Part shown: piece after piece, positions 45,537 to 55,264 of the stretch
Layout of the letters: the number at the start of each line of letters is the position of its first letter
Position numbering within the stretch: position 1 is the stretch's first letter
Source: JBBDWK01 sp040902885
GTDB taxonomy: Bacteria; Acidobacteriota; Terriglobia; Bryobacterales; Bryobacteraceae
Assembly (NCBI GenBank): GCA_040902885.1
Contig: JBBDWK010000073.1
Coordinates: 1 to 64,000, forward strand
Length of the DNA stretch: 64,000 nt
Direction of reading: 5' to 3'
Translations under genes and position numbers: made by a program
Notes under the pieces: generated by a model
The model's input: the letters and a program-made list of their open reading frames with translations, nothing else
Told to the model about the DNA's origin: nothing
Databases searched by the model: none

Positions 45537-46514
45537 TTAGGCGATGACGAGCTCGCCGCCTTGGGATTCTTCCAGGGCCATGGCGCCTTCAAGCGCCCGG
45601 ATTGCAACCTCGGCCTGATCGTTCGCCGGGGGCTGCGTGGTAATGCGCTGGAGCCACAATCCGGGAGCCGTGAGGGTCGCCAGGATGGAGCCGCGCCGCT
45701 TGGCCGCGAAACGGATCATCTCATAGCTCAAACCGGCGATCAATGGCAGCAGCGCCACGCGCGACAGCATTTTCATGGCGAAGGTGTCGGCAGGAACGAT
45801 GGTATAGACGGCCATCGAGACCAGCATGACTACCAGCAGGAAACTGGTGCCGCAGCGTGGATGAAACGTGGTGAAGGACTGGGCGTTCTCAACGTTCACC
45901 GGCTTGCCCGACTCGTAGTTGAACACGACCTTGTGCTCCGCGCCGTGGTACTCGAAGACGCGGCGGATGTCCTTCCAGCGGGAGATCACGAACAGGAAGG
46001 AGACGAAGATAATCATTCGGATGACGCCGTCGACCACATTGAAAGCAATGCGATTCTCGAGCGCCGGATACCATTTTCCCAGCGCGGTCACCAGATAGAG
46101 AGGAACCAGCTTATACAGGAAGATGAAAAATCCGAAGGAGAACAGCAGATTCAGCGCCAGCGCCCAGGAGGAGATTTCCTGTGGTTTGCGCTCGGTCTTG
46201 CCGTCATCGAGCGCGGTATTGGCCGAAAAGCGAAGCGCCCGGATGCCCAACGACATGGCTTGTCCCAGCGTTCCGAGGCCCCGCAGAACCGGCCACTTGA
46301 AGATGGGATACTTTTCGGATACCCGAGGTACGGGCATCTCTTCCGTGACGATCTGACCGTCCGGCTTCCGCACCGCGACGCAGTAGCTGTGCGGCGCGCG
46401 CATCATCACGCCCTCCATAACGGCTTGGCCGCCCACAAGGGTTTCCTCGCCGCTTTCCAGTACCGGCATAAGCTGAATGTGCGCGGACAGGCGCAGAAAA
46501 CTGCGAATCGACAC
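45537..46514 (-). CDS. DUF1385 (YqhQ-like) membrane protein
   Basis: The 325-residue protein begins LVGGQAVMEGVMMRAPHSYCVAVRKPDGQI, the typical DUF1385 start, and has about four hydrophobic segments including ALNLLFSFGFFIFLYKLVPLYL and MLVSMAVYTIVPADTF. It has the conserved FHPRCGTSFLL segment. The family is found in Firmicutes and Acidobacteria; its role is unknown, with a proposed link to surface structures or stress. It precedes prfA by 9 bases on the same strand. Confidence 0.88.
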   Translation of the reverse strand: MSIRSFLRLSAHIQLMPVLESGEETLVGGQAVMEGVMMRAPHSYCVAVRKPDGQIVTEEMPVPRVSEKYPIFKWPVLRGLGTLGQAMSLGIRALRFSANTALDDGKTERKPQEISSWALALNLLFSFGFFIFLYKLVPLYLVTALGKWYPALENRIAFNVVDGVIRMIIFVSFLFVISRWKDIRRVFEYHGAEHKVVFNYESGKPVNVENAQSFTTFHPRCGTSFLLVVMLVSMAVYTIVPADTFAMKMLSRVALLPLIAGLSYEMIRFAAKRRGSILATLTAPGLWLQRITTQPPANDQAEVAIRALEGAMALEESQGGELVIA

Positions 46515-46558
46515 AAAAGTCTCCTGCCAACCATTATAGCGAGCGGTCGGGCTTCCTT

Positions 46559-49500
46559 TCAGAAGTTGTACCGCAGCGCCACCTGAAAGACCCGTGGCGC
46601 TCCCGACGAGGTGATGCGTCCGAAGGTGGGATTGTTCAGATTGCCGTTCGGACCGTCGAGGTTCACGCGGTTGAAGGCATTGAACGCCTCCGCGCGGAAC
46701 TGGATGCGATGACTCTCGGTAATCGCGAAATTCTTGACAAGACCGAGATCGACCACGGCCTGGCCGGGTCCGGTCATCAGATTGCGCCCGGCGGTGCCGA
46801 ACGTTCCGGCGGGGTTCTGGCGGAACGCGCTCGTTTCGAACCAGCGGTCGATCAGCTCGCTGCGCGGCCGGTCTTTCGAAAGAAATGGATTGCCGGCGAG
46901 GTCCGGGCGGTCCGAATTGATCCCGGTGCCGGAGTTGTCTCTGCCGGAGGTGACGTTGAAGGGCTGGCCGCTTTCGAGTGAGACGATGCCGTTGGTCTCC
47001 CAGCCGCCGAGCACGTGCCGGAGGAAAGGATTTTGTCCTCTGAGTCGGGGCAGCTCCCAGATGTATGAGGCCACGTAGCGATGGGCGATATTGTTCACGG
47101 AGACCGCCTTCTCGCGGCTGACGTCAATGCCGTCAATCGGGTCGTTCGTATCGAGCTGCTTGGACCAGGTGTAGCTGGTGAGTATGGAGAAGCCCCGCGA
47201 CAGGCGCTTGTTGAGCGTGACCTGGAGTGAGTTGTAGGTCATGTTGTTCCAGGAATTGGAGGTGCCAATGGCCGAGAACTGGGGGTAGAGGCGGCGCTGC
47301 TGGAGGTTGCCCGGACGGCCGAAGACGCCTGGGTTGGATTGATTCGCGCCCTCCAGACTGTTGCCCTTGGTGGCAACATAGGCGGTGGTGAACACCCAGC
47401 CCCGCGCGAGTTCGCGCTGCAGGGCAAGGTTCCACTGTTGCACCACGCCGTTGCGGAAGTCGGGCGACCAGTTGCCGGTATTGACAGGGGGAATGAACTG
47501 GAAGTTGGCGCGCTCGTCGGGGGTTTCGGGGGCCGTGAAGGGGAAAGGGTTCCCGCCGATGTGGCCGTAGGGGTCGGCCAGGCCGCCGGGGATGGGGTCC
47601 AGCACGAACGAAAGAACGTAGCCGGGACCGCCGCCTCCAATCTGCTGGAGGGCGCGCGAAGCATAGAAGATTCCATAGCCCCCGCGGACGCTATTCTTGC
47701 CGTCGCCGAAGGGATCCCAGGCAAAGCCAAAGCGGGGAGCGAAATTGCGCCACTTGTTGCCGAAGCCATATAGCTTCGGGACGGCGTCGTCGCGCTCCCA
47801 ATAGACCAGGCCGGTGGGCGCGAGCGGGAAGAATGTGGACTGTTCGCCGGGCCGGAACAGTGGGCCAGTGCCCCGCTTGTCTCGGGGCGGGGTGAAGGGG
47901 TCCCATCGGAGGCCCAGGTTGAAGGTGAGCCGTCTGGTGACCTTCCAGTCGTCCTGGACGAAAAGCACGTACTCTCTGCCGCGCGGGTAGCTTTCGCCCC
48001 CGGAACTCTGGTTGATCTGGGCCACGCGGCCGAGCAGGAGCTCGGCGAAGGCGTCGTTCATGATCTGGCCGCGGAAGGTAAGGGCGGCATCGCCCTGGAA
48101 ACGTTCGACGCGGTCCACGCGGGAGTATCGAAGCTCGCCGCCAAGCTTGATGAGATGCGCCCCCCGGGTGAGCGAAAGCGAGTCGTTGATGTGGAAGAAG
48201 TGGCGCTCCTGGAAGAGCGGGTAGCGGGTGAAGGCGTTGAAGTATCCGATGACGTTGGTGGAGATGGCGGCCGCCGTGTCCTCGCTGTGGGCGCGCACCA
48301 CGCCCGCGCCGAAGTCGCTCCAGGTCTTGCCGGCGGCTGCGATCGCCGCCTGCTCCCGTCGTATATTCTGGGCGGTAAAGGTAAGGCTGTGGACCGTGGT
48401 GGGGTTGACGACCCACGTATCGCTGAACGTGCCGTTCCAGTTGCGATAGACGATGGAGGCCAGCAGATTGGGGATGGTGCCTACGGCCTGGCGAGTGTCG
48501 TTGTAGTTCCACAACAGCCGCCAGTTCCATCGGTGGTTTTGAGTGAACTGGTAATCGACCTTCCCGACGATCTGGTCGTCGTCAATGCCGTCGCTGCTGG
48601 CGAAACTCAGAAGCCCATCCGGCCGGTTGGGAAGAGGAATATAGGTTTCAAGGAACTGCTGCGAGGGGGCGTAAAGGCGGCTCGCGGGAATGATCCGGTT
48701 GGGAAAGGGCTGGCGTGTATCGGGGTCGAGGATGTTCCTCGTGGTGCCGGAAAAATCGCCCCGGCGGAGGGCTTCGTTGGGCGCGTTGGTGGTGATGGTT
48801 CCGGGCGCGCTGTTCTCCCGTGTGCCCTGGAAGGAGAAAAAGAAAAAGAGCTTGTCCTTGCGGATGGGTCCGCCCAGAGTGCCGCCATACTGATTGCGTT
48901 TGAACGGCGGAACATTGGTGGCGAAGAAGTCGCGCGCGTTGAGCTTCTCGTTGCGAAGGTATTCGAAGAGGGCGCCGTGGAACTGGTTGGTGCCGGAGCG
49001 CGTGACGGCGCTGACGAAGGCGCCGGAGTTGCGGCCTTTATCGGCGCCGTAACCGTTGGTCTCGATGCTGAACTCCTGGAGGGCATCGGGATTGGGGAAG
49101 GGAGCGGCGGTGTTGAAGAACGGGTCCTGATTGTCGCCGCCATCGAGTTGATAGTTGTTGGAGCGGAAGCCGGAGCCGTTGACGGATATGGTGTCGTTCT
49201 GCTGCTGCTCGCGTCCGCCGCGCCGGCCGGCGCCGGCCATCAGGAGCGTGAGCTGAAGCGGATTGCGGCCGTTGAGAGGAAGATCCGAAATGCGCCGCTG
49301 GTCGATGACCTCGCCAATGGTGCCGGAGCGGGTGTCCACCTGCGTCGTGACGGCCGCGACTTCGATTCGCTCGGTGACCTGGCCGACCTCCATCGCGGCA
49401 TCCACACGCCGGTTCTCATTGACCTGAATCTGGACCTCGGTCTGAACGTACTCCTTGAAGCCGGTCGACTGGACGCGCACGCTGAAGACGCCGACGGGAA

Positions 49501-49690
49501 GCTGGACCACCACATAATTGCCGGCTTCGTCGGTGTTGACCTGACGGGTAGCGCCGGTCAGGGTGCTGGTGACGGTGACGGCAGCGCCGGGCACGACAGC
49601 GCCGGTGTTATCGGTGACCGTTCCGTAAATGGTGGCTGTACCTTGAGCGAAAGCAGCGGCGGCAAAAACGAGCAGCAAGAGAACCGACAT
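46559..49690 (-). CDS. TonB-dependent receptor, Oar-like (carboxypeptidase-regulatory domain)
   Basis: ATG 49690 with GGAGG just upstream gives 1,043 residues: signal peptide (MSVLLLLVFAAAAFAQG), carboxypeptidase-regulatory domain (TATIYGTVTDNTGAVVPGA), plug domain with ISDLPLNGRNPLQL and QLDGGDNQDPF, and a large barrel ending VFQVALRYNF. These Acidobacteria receptors are thought to take up large organic substrates or assist outer-membrane processes; the ligand is unknown. It is intact and serves as a length reference for the frameshifted receptor at 19786-23071. It lies head-on to the ABC export operon. Confidence 0.92.
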   Translation of the reverse strand: MSVLLLLVFAAAAFAQGTATIYGTVTDNTGAVVPGAAVTVTSTLTGATRQVNTDEAGNYVVVQLPVGVFSVRVQSTGFKEYVQTEVQIQVNENRRVDAAMEVGQVTERIEVAAVTTQVDTRSGTIGEVIDQRRISDLPLNGRNPLQLTLLMAGAGRRGGREQQQNDTISVNGSGFRSNNYQLDGGDNQDPFFNTAAPFPNPDALQEFSIETNGYGADKGRNSGAFVSAVTRSGTNQFHGALFEYLRNEKLNARDFFATNVPPFKRNQYGGTLGGPIRKDKLFFFFSFQGTRENSAPGTITTNAPNEALRRGDFSGTTRNILDPDTRQPFPNRIIPASRLYAPSQQFLETYIPLPNRPDGLLSFASSDGIDDDQIVGKVDYQFTQNHRWNWRLLWNYNDTRQAVGTIPNLLASIVYRNWNGTFSDTWVVNPTTVHSLTFTAQNIRREQAAIAAAGKTWSDFGAGVVRAHSEDTAAAISTNVIGYFNAFTRYPLFQERHFFHINDSLSLTRGAHLIKLGGELRYSRVDRVERFQGDAALTFRGQIMNDAFAELLLGRVAQINQSSGGESYPRGREYVLFVQDDWKVTRRLTFNLGLRWDPFTPPRDKRGTGPLFRPGEQSTFFPLAPTGLVYWERDDAVPKLYGFGNKWRNFAPRFGFAWDPFGDGKNSVRGGYGIFYASRALQQIGGGGPGYVLSFVLDPIPGGLADPYGHIGGNPFPFTAPETPDERANFQFIPPVNTGNWSPDFRNGVVQQWNLALQRELARGWVFTTAYVATKGNSLEGANQSNPGVFGRPGNLQQRRLYPQFSAIGTSNSWNNMTYNSLQVTLNKRLSRGFSILTSYTWSKQLDTNDPIDGIDVSREKAVSVNNIAHRYVASYIWELPRLRGQNPFLRHVLGGWETNGIVSLESGQPFNVTSGRDNSGTGINSDRPDLAGNPFLSKDRPRSELIDRWFETSAFRQNPAGTFGTAGRNLMTGPGQAVVDLGLVKNFAITESHRIQFRAEAFNAFNRVNLDGPNGNLNNPTFGRITSSGAPRVFQVALRYNF

Positions 49691-49809
49691 GTTTTCCTCC
49701 TTCCCTGGGCATGGAGCATATACTCTAACACCGCGGCCTCTTCCCACAACCGGCCTCGCCTCTGGGAGAATGAAAGCCAAAGCCATAACGAAAGGAAATT
49801 GCTACCTCC

Positions 49810-50508
49810 CTGATCCGTCTCCACCAGGTCTCCAGGCGCTACGAAGGGAAGCGGGAAGTGGTCGCCCTCGACGGGATCGACCTTCACGTCGAGCGCTCGG
49901 AGATGGTCTCCATTGTCGGCCCGTCCGGCTCCGGAAAGTCCACGCTGCTGAATCTGATCGGCGGTCTGGACCGCCCTACTTCAGGTGACATCCGGATCGA
50001 CGGCCGCGCCATCGCCGGTCTGAAGGACGACGACCTCACCCGCTTGCGCCGCGACAAGATCGGCTTCATCTTTCAGTTCTTTCATCTGTTGCCCAGCCTT
50101 TCCTGCCTGGAGAACGTCTCCCTCCCGCTGCACCTCCGGGGCATGCCGCGCCGCCAGATCGAAGTCCGCGCACGCGAGCTGCTCGACAGCGTTCAACTCG
50201 GTCACAGGGTCGGCCACTTGCCCGACGAGCTCTCCGGCGGCGAGCGTCAGCGCGTCGCCATTGCACGCGCGCTTGTCTTCCACCCGCCCATCCTTCTGGC
50301 CGACGAGCCAACCGGCAACCTCGATTCCACAACCGGCGCCGAAATCCTCGCGCTGATCCACCAGCTCAATCGCACGCTCGGCTCCACCGTGCTCATTGTC
50401 ACCCACGATTCCGGCGTGGCTCAGAGCTGCCTGCGCACCATTGCCCTTCGCGATGCGCGCATCGTGCGGGATGAGCGGCGCAGCGTTGTCCGCGCGGAAA
50501 TGCCATGA
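49810..50508 (+). CDS. ABC transporter ATP-binding protein, LolD/FtsE type
   Basis: The ATPase has Walker A GPSGSGKST, signature LSGGERQRVAIARAL and Walker B ILLADEPTGNLD. The GTG at 49858 would cut off the first strand (LIRLHQVSRRYEGKREVV), so translation must begin upstream; the in-frame choices are CTG 49810 or ATT 49798, with a stop at 49786. I chose CTG. It pairs with the following FtsX-type permease (4-base overlap). Confidence 0.9.
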   Translation: MIRLHQVSRRYEGKREVVALDGIDLHVERSEMVSIVGPSGSGKSTLLNLIGGLDRPTSGDIRIDGRAIAGLKDDDLTRLRRDKIGFIFQFFHLLPSLSCLENVSLPLHLRGMPRRQIEVRARELLDSVQLGHRVGHLPDELSGGERQRVAIARALVFHPPILLADEPTGNLDSTTGAEILALIHQLNRTLGSTVLIVTHDSGVAQSCLRTIALRDARIVRDERRSVVRAEMP

Positions 50509-53063
50509 TCCTCTTCCGCCTCGTCAGTTGGCCCTACCTGCGCAAGCATCTGTTCCGAGGCGTGCTCACCACGGCCGGCATCGTGCTCGGCGTGGCCGTC
50601 TTCGTGGGCATGCACGCCGCCAACCAGGCCGTGCTCTCCGCCTTCAACCAGACGGTCGATCGGATTGCGGGTAAGACTCAGTTGCAAGTCGCCGCGGGCG
50701 AAGCCGGCTTCGATGAGGCAGTCCTCGAGCGTGTGCAGTCCGTTCCTGGCGTCCGCGCCGCCGCGCCCGTCATCGAAGCCGTCGTCGAAACCGGCCTGCC
50801 CGGCCAGGGCAATCTGCTCATTCTGGCCGTCGATATGACCGGCGACCGCAGCCTCCGCGAGTACGATCTGGAAGGCGGCGACGAAGATATTATCGACGAT
50901 CCGCTCCTCTTCCTCGCGCAGCCCGATTCCATCATCGTGACCACGGCCTTCGCCGCCCGGAACAACCTGCGGAACAACAGCCGCATCTCCATGCAGACCA
51001 TGGAAGGCCCCAAAGATTTTGTCGTGCGCGGCATCATGCGCGACGGTGGTTTGGGATCGGCCTTCGGCGGCAACATAGCCGTAATGGACATCTACGCCGC
51101 GCAGAAGGTTTTCGGACGCGGCCGCCGCTTCGACCGCATCGATCTGGCCGTGAACGAAGGCGAGGATTTCGCCGAAGTCCAGCGCAAGCTGCTCGCCGCG
51201 CTCGGCCCCGGCTTCACGGTCGAAACACCCGCCGGCAGGGGCGTGCAGTTCGAATCCCTGCTCCGCGTTTACTCCGCCGCCGTGAACATGAGCAGCCTCT
51301 TCGCCCTGTTCATCGGCATGTTTCTCATCTACAACTCGTTCTCCATCGCGGTGGGCGAGCGGCGCTCGGAGATCGGCATCCTGCGCGCGCTCGGCGCGAC
51401 GCGACGGCAGATTGGCGCGCTCTTTATCGGTGAAAGCGCCATCGGCGGATTCATCGGCTCGCTCGCGGGCGTGGCCTTCGGCATCTTTCTGGCCGAGGCG
51501 ATCGCGGGGCAAGTGGGAAGCCTCATCGAAGGTCTTTACGGCGTCGCCGAAAAGGCCGAGGACGTGGCTGCCGATCCCGGTTTGATCGCCGCCGCGCTCT
51601 CCATCGGAACCGTCACCAGTGTTATTGCGGCCATCATCCCGGCCCGCAGCGCCGCCCGTGTGGATCCCGTGCAAGCGCTCCAGAAAGGCAAATTCCAGGT
51701 GCTCTCCAGCGGCGAGAATCGCCTGCGCCGCTGGCTCGCTCTGGTCCTGTTGGCGGCAGCGCTGCTCTGTCTGCCGTTCGGCTCGAACCGGTTCTTCTTC
51801 TACGGCGGCTATATGCTCCTCATCGTCGCCGCGCTCCTGTTCACGCCCACTCTGGCGCTTTGGCTCGCGCGTCTGCTGCGGACTCCTTTGCGCCGGCTGC
51901 GGCCCGTGGAAGGCGCGCTCGCGGCGGACAGCCTTCTGCAAGCGCCGCGCCGCACCTCCGCCACCGTCGCCGCGCTCATGCTGTCGCTCGCCATGGTGGT
52001 CGCGCTGGGCGGCACCAGCCAGTCCAGTTACCGTGCCATTCGGAATTGGCTGGATAGCGCGCTCAATCCGGACCTCTTCCTCTCACCCAGCCAGGACATG
52101 GTCAGCCGGACCTTCCATTTTCCTGGTGGCATGCGCGAAGAGATTGAGCGCATCCCCGGCGTCGAGCACGTGCAGACCATCCGTGCCAACAAAATCACCT
52201 TCCGCGACACTCCCGTTCTGCTGATTGCCGCGGAGATGGACCGCTTGGGAAGCCGCGTGAAGAATGAGAACCTGGTGGTCGCCGGCGATCCGGATACGCT
52301 GTACGCCGAAGTTGGCCAGGCGCGCGGCTTCCTTGTGGCTCAGAACCTCGCCGAGCTGCACGGGCTTTCCCTGAACGACGCCATCGCGATCCCCACCCCA
52401 TCGGGCATTCTGCGGCTCCCCGTCTCCGGCATTGTGCGCGACTTCTCGGACCAGCAAGGCTCTATCTTCATCGACCGCGCCACGTACTTGAAGCACTGGA
52501 AGGACGACACGGTCGATACCTTTCGCATCTACATCGGTCCAGGGGAAAGCTGGCAGGCGGTCAAGGGGAGAATTCTGGAACGGTTCGCCGGCCGGCAGCG
52601 TCTTTTCGTGCTTTCCAATCGGGAGATGAGAGACTACATCCTCGGCCTTACGGACCAGTGGTTCGCCATGACGTACATCCAGACTGCCATCGCCGTGCTG
52701 GTCGCCATCCTCGGCATCGTTAACACGCTGACCGTTTCCATTGCCGACCGCAAGCGCGAGCTCGGCGTCCTGCGAGCCGTGGGCGGCTTGCGCAACCAGA
52801 TCCGCGGCACGCTGTGGCTGGAAGCGATGTCGATCGGTGCGATCGGCCTGATTCTGGGTCTCGCGTTAGGCGCGGTGAATCTCTATTACCAGCTCCGCAT
52901 GGTCCGGCAGGACTTTTCCGGCATGGCATTCGACTACGAATTCCCCTGGTACGTCGCCATGATTCTGGCGCCCATTATCCTGGGCTCGGCCTGGTCCGCC
53001 TCGATGCTCCCCGCCGAAAGCGCCGTTCGTTCGTCCTTAGTAGAAGCGTTGGAATATGAATAA
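50505..53063 (+). CDS. FtsX-type ABC permease with two membrane modules
   Basis: The 852-residue protein carries two FtsX/MacB-like modules: an N-terminal helix (LRKHLFRGVLTTAGIVLGVAVFVGM) and large periplasmic domain, then three helices (ALFIGMFLIYNSFSIAVGER, later YGVAEKAEDVA... to ALSIGTVTSVIAAIIPARSAARVDP), then a second copy ending in GILGIVNTLTVSIADRKRELGVLRAVGG-type sequence and a final helix. It should move lipids or lipoproteins from the inner membrane toward the periplasm. It overlaps the ATPase gene before it by 4 bases and the LolA-like gene after it by 8. Confidence 0.9.
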   Translation: MILFRLVSWPYLRKHLFRGVLTTAGIVLGVAVFVGMHAANQAVLSAFNQTVDRIAGKTQLQVAAGEAGFDEAVLERVQSVPGVRAAAPVIEAVVETGLPGQGNLLILAVDMTGDRSLREYDLEGGDEDIIDDPLLFLAQPDSIIVTTAFAARNNLRNNSRISMQTMEGPKDFVVRGIMRDGGLGSAFGGNIAVMDIYAAQKVFGRGRRFDRIDLAVNEGEDFAEVQRKLLAALGPGFTVETPAGRGVQFESLLRVYSAAVNMSSLFALFIGMFLIYNSFSIAVGERRSEIGILRALGATRRQIGALFIGESAIGGFIGSLAGVAFGIFLAEAIAGQVGSLIEGLYGVAEKAEDVAADPGLIAAALSIGTVTSVIAAIIPARSAARVDPVQALQKGKFQVLSSGENRLRRWLALVLLAAALLCLPFGSNRFFFYGGYMLLIVAALLFTPTLALWLARLLRTPLRRLRPVEGALAADSLLQAPRRTSATVAALMLSLAMVVALGGTSQSSYRAIRNWLDSALNPDLFLSPSQDMVSRTFHFPGGMREEIERIPGVEHVQTIRANKITFRDTPVLLIAAEMDRLGSRVKNENLVVAGDPDTLYAEVGQARGFLVAQNLAELHGLSLNDAIAIPTPSGILRLPVSGIVRDFSDQQGSIFIDRATYLKHWKDDTVDTFRIYIGPGESWQAVKGRILERFAGRQRLFVLSNREMRDYILGLTDQWFAMTYIQTAIAVLVAILGIVNTLTVSIADRKRELGVLRAVGGLRNQIRGTLWLEAMSIGAIGLILGLALGAVNLYYQLRMVRQDFSGMAFDYEFPWYVAMILAPIILGSAWSASMLPAESAVRSSLVEALEYE

Positions 53064-53814
53064 GCTCTTGGCTTTTTCTCTGCGTCTCTGCGCCTCGGCG
53101 GTGATCTTAACTGCCCAGGACGCCCGCGAGATCATGGCCGAATCGCAGAAACGCTCCCAGGCCGAATCCCAGCAATACGAAGGCACGCTGCAAGTGATCG
53201 GCAATGGCCGGACCACGGAAAAGCGCTGGCGCTACGACCGCCTGGGCTCCGCCGGAAGCAGCAAAACCGTTCTCCGCTTCACCGCCCCGCCGGAAGTGAA
53301 AGGCGTCGCGCTCCTTGTGGTGAACCACCCCGACCGTGCTTCGGACCAATGGATGTGGACGCCCGCCATCGGCCGCGAGCGGCGCATCGCCTTGCAGGAC
53401 CGCTCCACGCGCTTCTTTGGCACCGACTTCAGTTTCGAAGACCTGGAAGAGCGCGACGTCGATCAGTACGAGTTCCGCTTGCTGGGCGAGGAGGCGATCG
53501 AAGGCGCGGCCTGCTGGCGCATCGAAAGCAGGCCCCGCGGGAGCAAGACCTCGCAGTACACCTCCGCCCGCGTCTGGATCCGCAAGGACAACTACGTGCC
53601 GGTGCAGTATGAGAACTTCGTGAAGGACCGGCTCGTCCGCCGCCTGGTGCAGCGCGACATTGGGCGGGTGCAGGGCATCTGGACGCCGCGCCATCTCGAA
53701 ATGCACGACCTTCGGCGCAACAGCCGCACCATTCTGAAGTTCGAAGAGCTGCGGTACAACGTCCCGATGAAAGACCACGACTTCACCATACAGGCGCTGC
53801 GGCGGGAGCAGTGA
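53056..53814 (+). CDS. LolA-like outer-membrane lipoprotein-sorting protein
   Basis: The 252-residue protein has a signal peptide (NKLLAFSLRLCASAVILTAQ) and a half-barrel pattern (GTLQVIGNGRTTEKRWRYDR, KTVLRFTAPPEVKGVALLVV, SARVWIRKDNYVPVQYENF) as in the LolA_like (PF17131-type) family. It should carry lipid or lipoprotein through the periplasm. It overlaps the permease gene by 8 bases and the barrel gene by 4 bases (GTGA), so all four are one operon. Confidence 0.85.
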   Translation: MNKLLAFSLRLCASAVILTAQDAREIMAESQKRSQAESQQYEGTLQVIGNGRTTEKRWRYDRLGSAGSSKTVLRFTAPPEVKGVALLVVNHPDRASDQWMWTPAIGRERRIALQDRSTRFFGTDFSFEDLEERDVDQYEFRLLGEEAIEGAACWRIESRPRGSKTSQYTSARVWIRKDNYVPVQYENFVKDRLVRRLVQRDIGRVQGIWTPRHLEMHDLRRNSRTILKFEELRYNVPMKDHDFTIQALRREQ

Positions 53815-54998
53815 TCCGCTGCCTGCTGCTTCTGCTTCCTGTTGTCTGTCTCGCGCAGGACTTCACGCATCGCGGCTTTCTCGAAACCGGTTCCTGGTTC
53901 TATCCGCAAACCGCTCGCGGCGATAGCGGCCGTGCCATCGGCGAGTCACTGCTGCGCTATGAGGCTTTTTACAAGGCCGCGCCCTCGCTGCGCTTCTCCG
54001 CGGGCTTCGACGCGCGCACGGATACGCACCGCCAGGTGGAGCGCGATGTCGGTTTCTCCTTCCTCGACCGCAATCGCCGGCGTCCCGCATTCGCCGTGCG
54101 CCGCGCCAGCGCGAGCTACCATACCGGCCCGCTCTCCATTGAGATCGGCAAGCAGTTCATCCGCTGGGGCAAGACCGACATCCTGAACCCCACCGATCGC
54201 TTCGCCCCGCGCGACTTCCTCAATGTGGTGGATAACGACTTCCTCGCCGTCACCGCGGCGCGTCTCACATACGGGAGCCAGTCCGGCACGCTCGATCTGG
54301 TCTGGGCGCCGCTTTTCACGCCCAGCCGCACGCCCCTGCTGAATCAGCGCTGGGTCGTCCTGCCGCCGGATGTCCGCATTCAAGAGCTCGATCCCCGCCT
54401 GCCCGGCGGCCCGCAGTTCGGAGCGCGCTGGAGCCACATTGGCCGCATCGAATACTCGCTCTCGTTTTATGAAGGTTTCAATCACCTGCCCCTGATCGAC
54501 GCGCGCGCGTTTGAGGTCCAGCGCTTCCATCCTCAAATGCGCATGTACGGAGCTGACGCGGCCGTGCCGCTTCCCCAATTCACGCTCAAGGGGGAAGCGG
54601 CATACTTTACATCCTCGACCCGGCAGGCCGACCACTATCTCTTATATGTCGTCCAGCTCGAGCGTCAGGTTGGCGAGTGGTTTTTCGTGGGCGGTTATGC
54701 GGGAGAGAAAGTAACTGCCCGCCGCTCCCAGCTCGACTTCGCCCCCGACCGCGGCCTCACCCGCGCCTTTCTCGGCCGCGCGGCCTACACCATCGACTCC
54801 AGCCGGAGCGTGGCCTTCGATGCCGCCGTGCGCCAGAACGGCCACGGCGTCTGGACGGGCTTCGAATACTCGCAGGCTTTCGGGTCGCACTGGCGCGCCA
54901 CGCTCGGCTTCACCCTCATCCGCGGCCGCCGCGACGACTTTCTGGGTCAGTTCCGCCGTAACTCGCATGCCAGCTTCGCGCTGCGCTACAGCTTTTGA
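53811..54998 (+). CDS. Outer-membrane beta-barrel, DUF1302-like
   Basis: The 395-residue protein has a signal peptide (MIRCLLLLLPVVCLAQ) and many amphipathic strands (SFLDRNRRRPAFAVRRASAS, LSIEIGKQFIRWGKTDILNP), ending in NSHASFALRYSF with terminal Phe, typical of an outer-membrane barrel. The phrase RWGKTDILNPTDRFAP resembles the DUF1302 family, whose genes often travel with LolA-like proteins. The last 24 codons lie inside the 76-bp direct repeat that is found again at 57188-57263. Confidence 0.82.
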   Translation: MIRCLLLLLPVVCLAQDFTHRGFLETGSWFYPQTARGDSGRAIGESLLRYEAFYKAAPSLRFSAGFDARTDTHRQVERDVGFSFLDRNRRRPAFAVRRASASYHTGPLSIEIGKQFIRWGKTDILNPTDRFAPRDFLNVVDNDFLAVTAARLTYGSQSGTLDLVWAPLFTPSRTPLLNQRWVVLPPDVRIQELDPRLPGGPQFGARWSHIGRIEYSLSFYEGFNHLPLIDARAFEVQRFHPQMRMYGADAAVPLPQFTLKGEAAYFTSSTRQADHYLLYVVQLERQVGEWFFVGGYAGEKVTARRSQLDFAPDRGLTRAFLGRAAYTIDSSRSVAFDAAVRQNGHGVWTGFEYSQAFGSHWRATLGFTLIRGRRDDFLGQFRRNSHASFALRYSF

Positions 54999-55000
54999 AA
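54925..55000. repeat. 76-bp direct repeat, copy 1 (left end of cassette)
   Basis: Bases 54925-55000 are identical to 57188-57263 as read by eye. This copy is the natural 3' end of the barrel gene, covering its last codons, stop and two following bases. A repeat that regenerates the end of a gene is typical of an attachment site used by an integrating element. Confidence 0.9.
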
Positions 55001-55192
55001 GTTAGCACGCGACTCGCCGCGCGCGGGGCCAGGGTCATCGACATCTCAGGCGAGCGTGGGCGTTCCATCTGGGTAAAGCAGAAGCACATCGTGATCGAGT
55101 GCCGTTTCGGCTCAACTCCCCAGATCGGGATTTCCGAGGCGCTTAGCTGGTGGGAAGGGGACTTCGCAACAGGTATCCGGAATGACCGCTAA
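54995..55192 (+). CDS. Possible small protein at the cassette's left end
   Basis: A 65-codon frame starts at TTG overlapping the barrel stop (TTGA) and reads RVIDISGERGRSIWVKQKHI and SEALSWWEGDFATGIRND. No family is recognised and no ribosome site is clear. It could be a real small protein, or the truncated 3' end of a gene brought in with the cassette. Confidence 0.3.
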   Translation: MKVSTRLAARGARVIDISGERGRSIWVKQKHIVIECRFGSTPQIGISEALSWWEGDFATGIRNDR

Positions 55193-55264
55193 CTTCCGAT
55201 TCGAGCGTTTACAAGTTAAATGTTCATAGACCGTGAATCGAAGCTCGAAGGAGGAAGTAGGTAC

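Noticed and set aside
48155..49813. 552-codon plus-strand frame opposite the second TonB-dependent receptor
   Set aside because: Antisense composition artefact; the receptor on the minus strand is complete and recognisable.
50421..51941. 506-codon minus-strand frame opposite the FtsX permease
   Set aside because: Antisense to a recognised permease, with biased low-complexity content.
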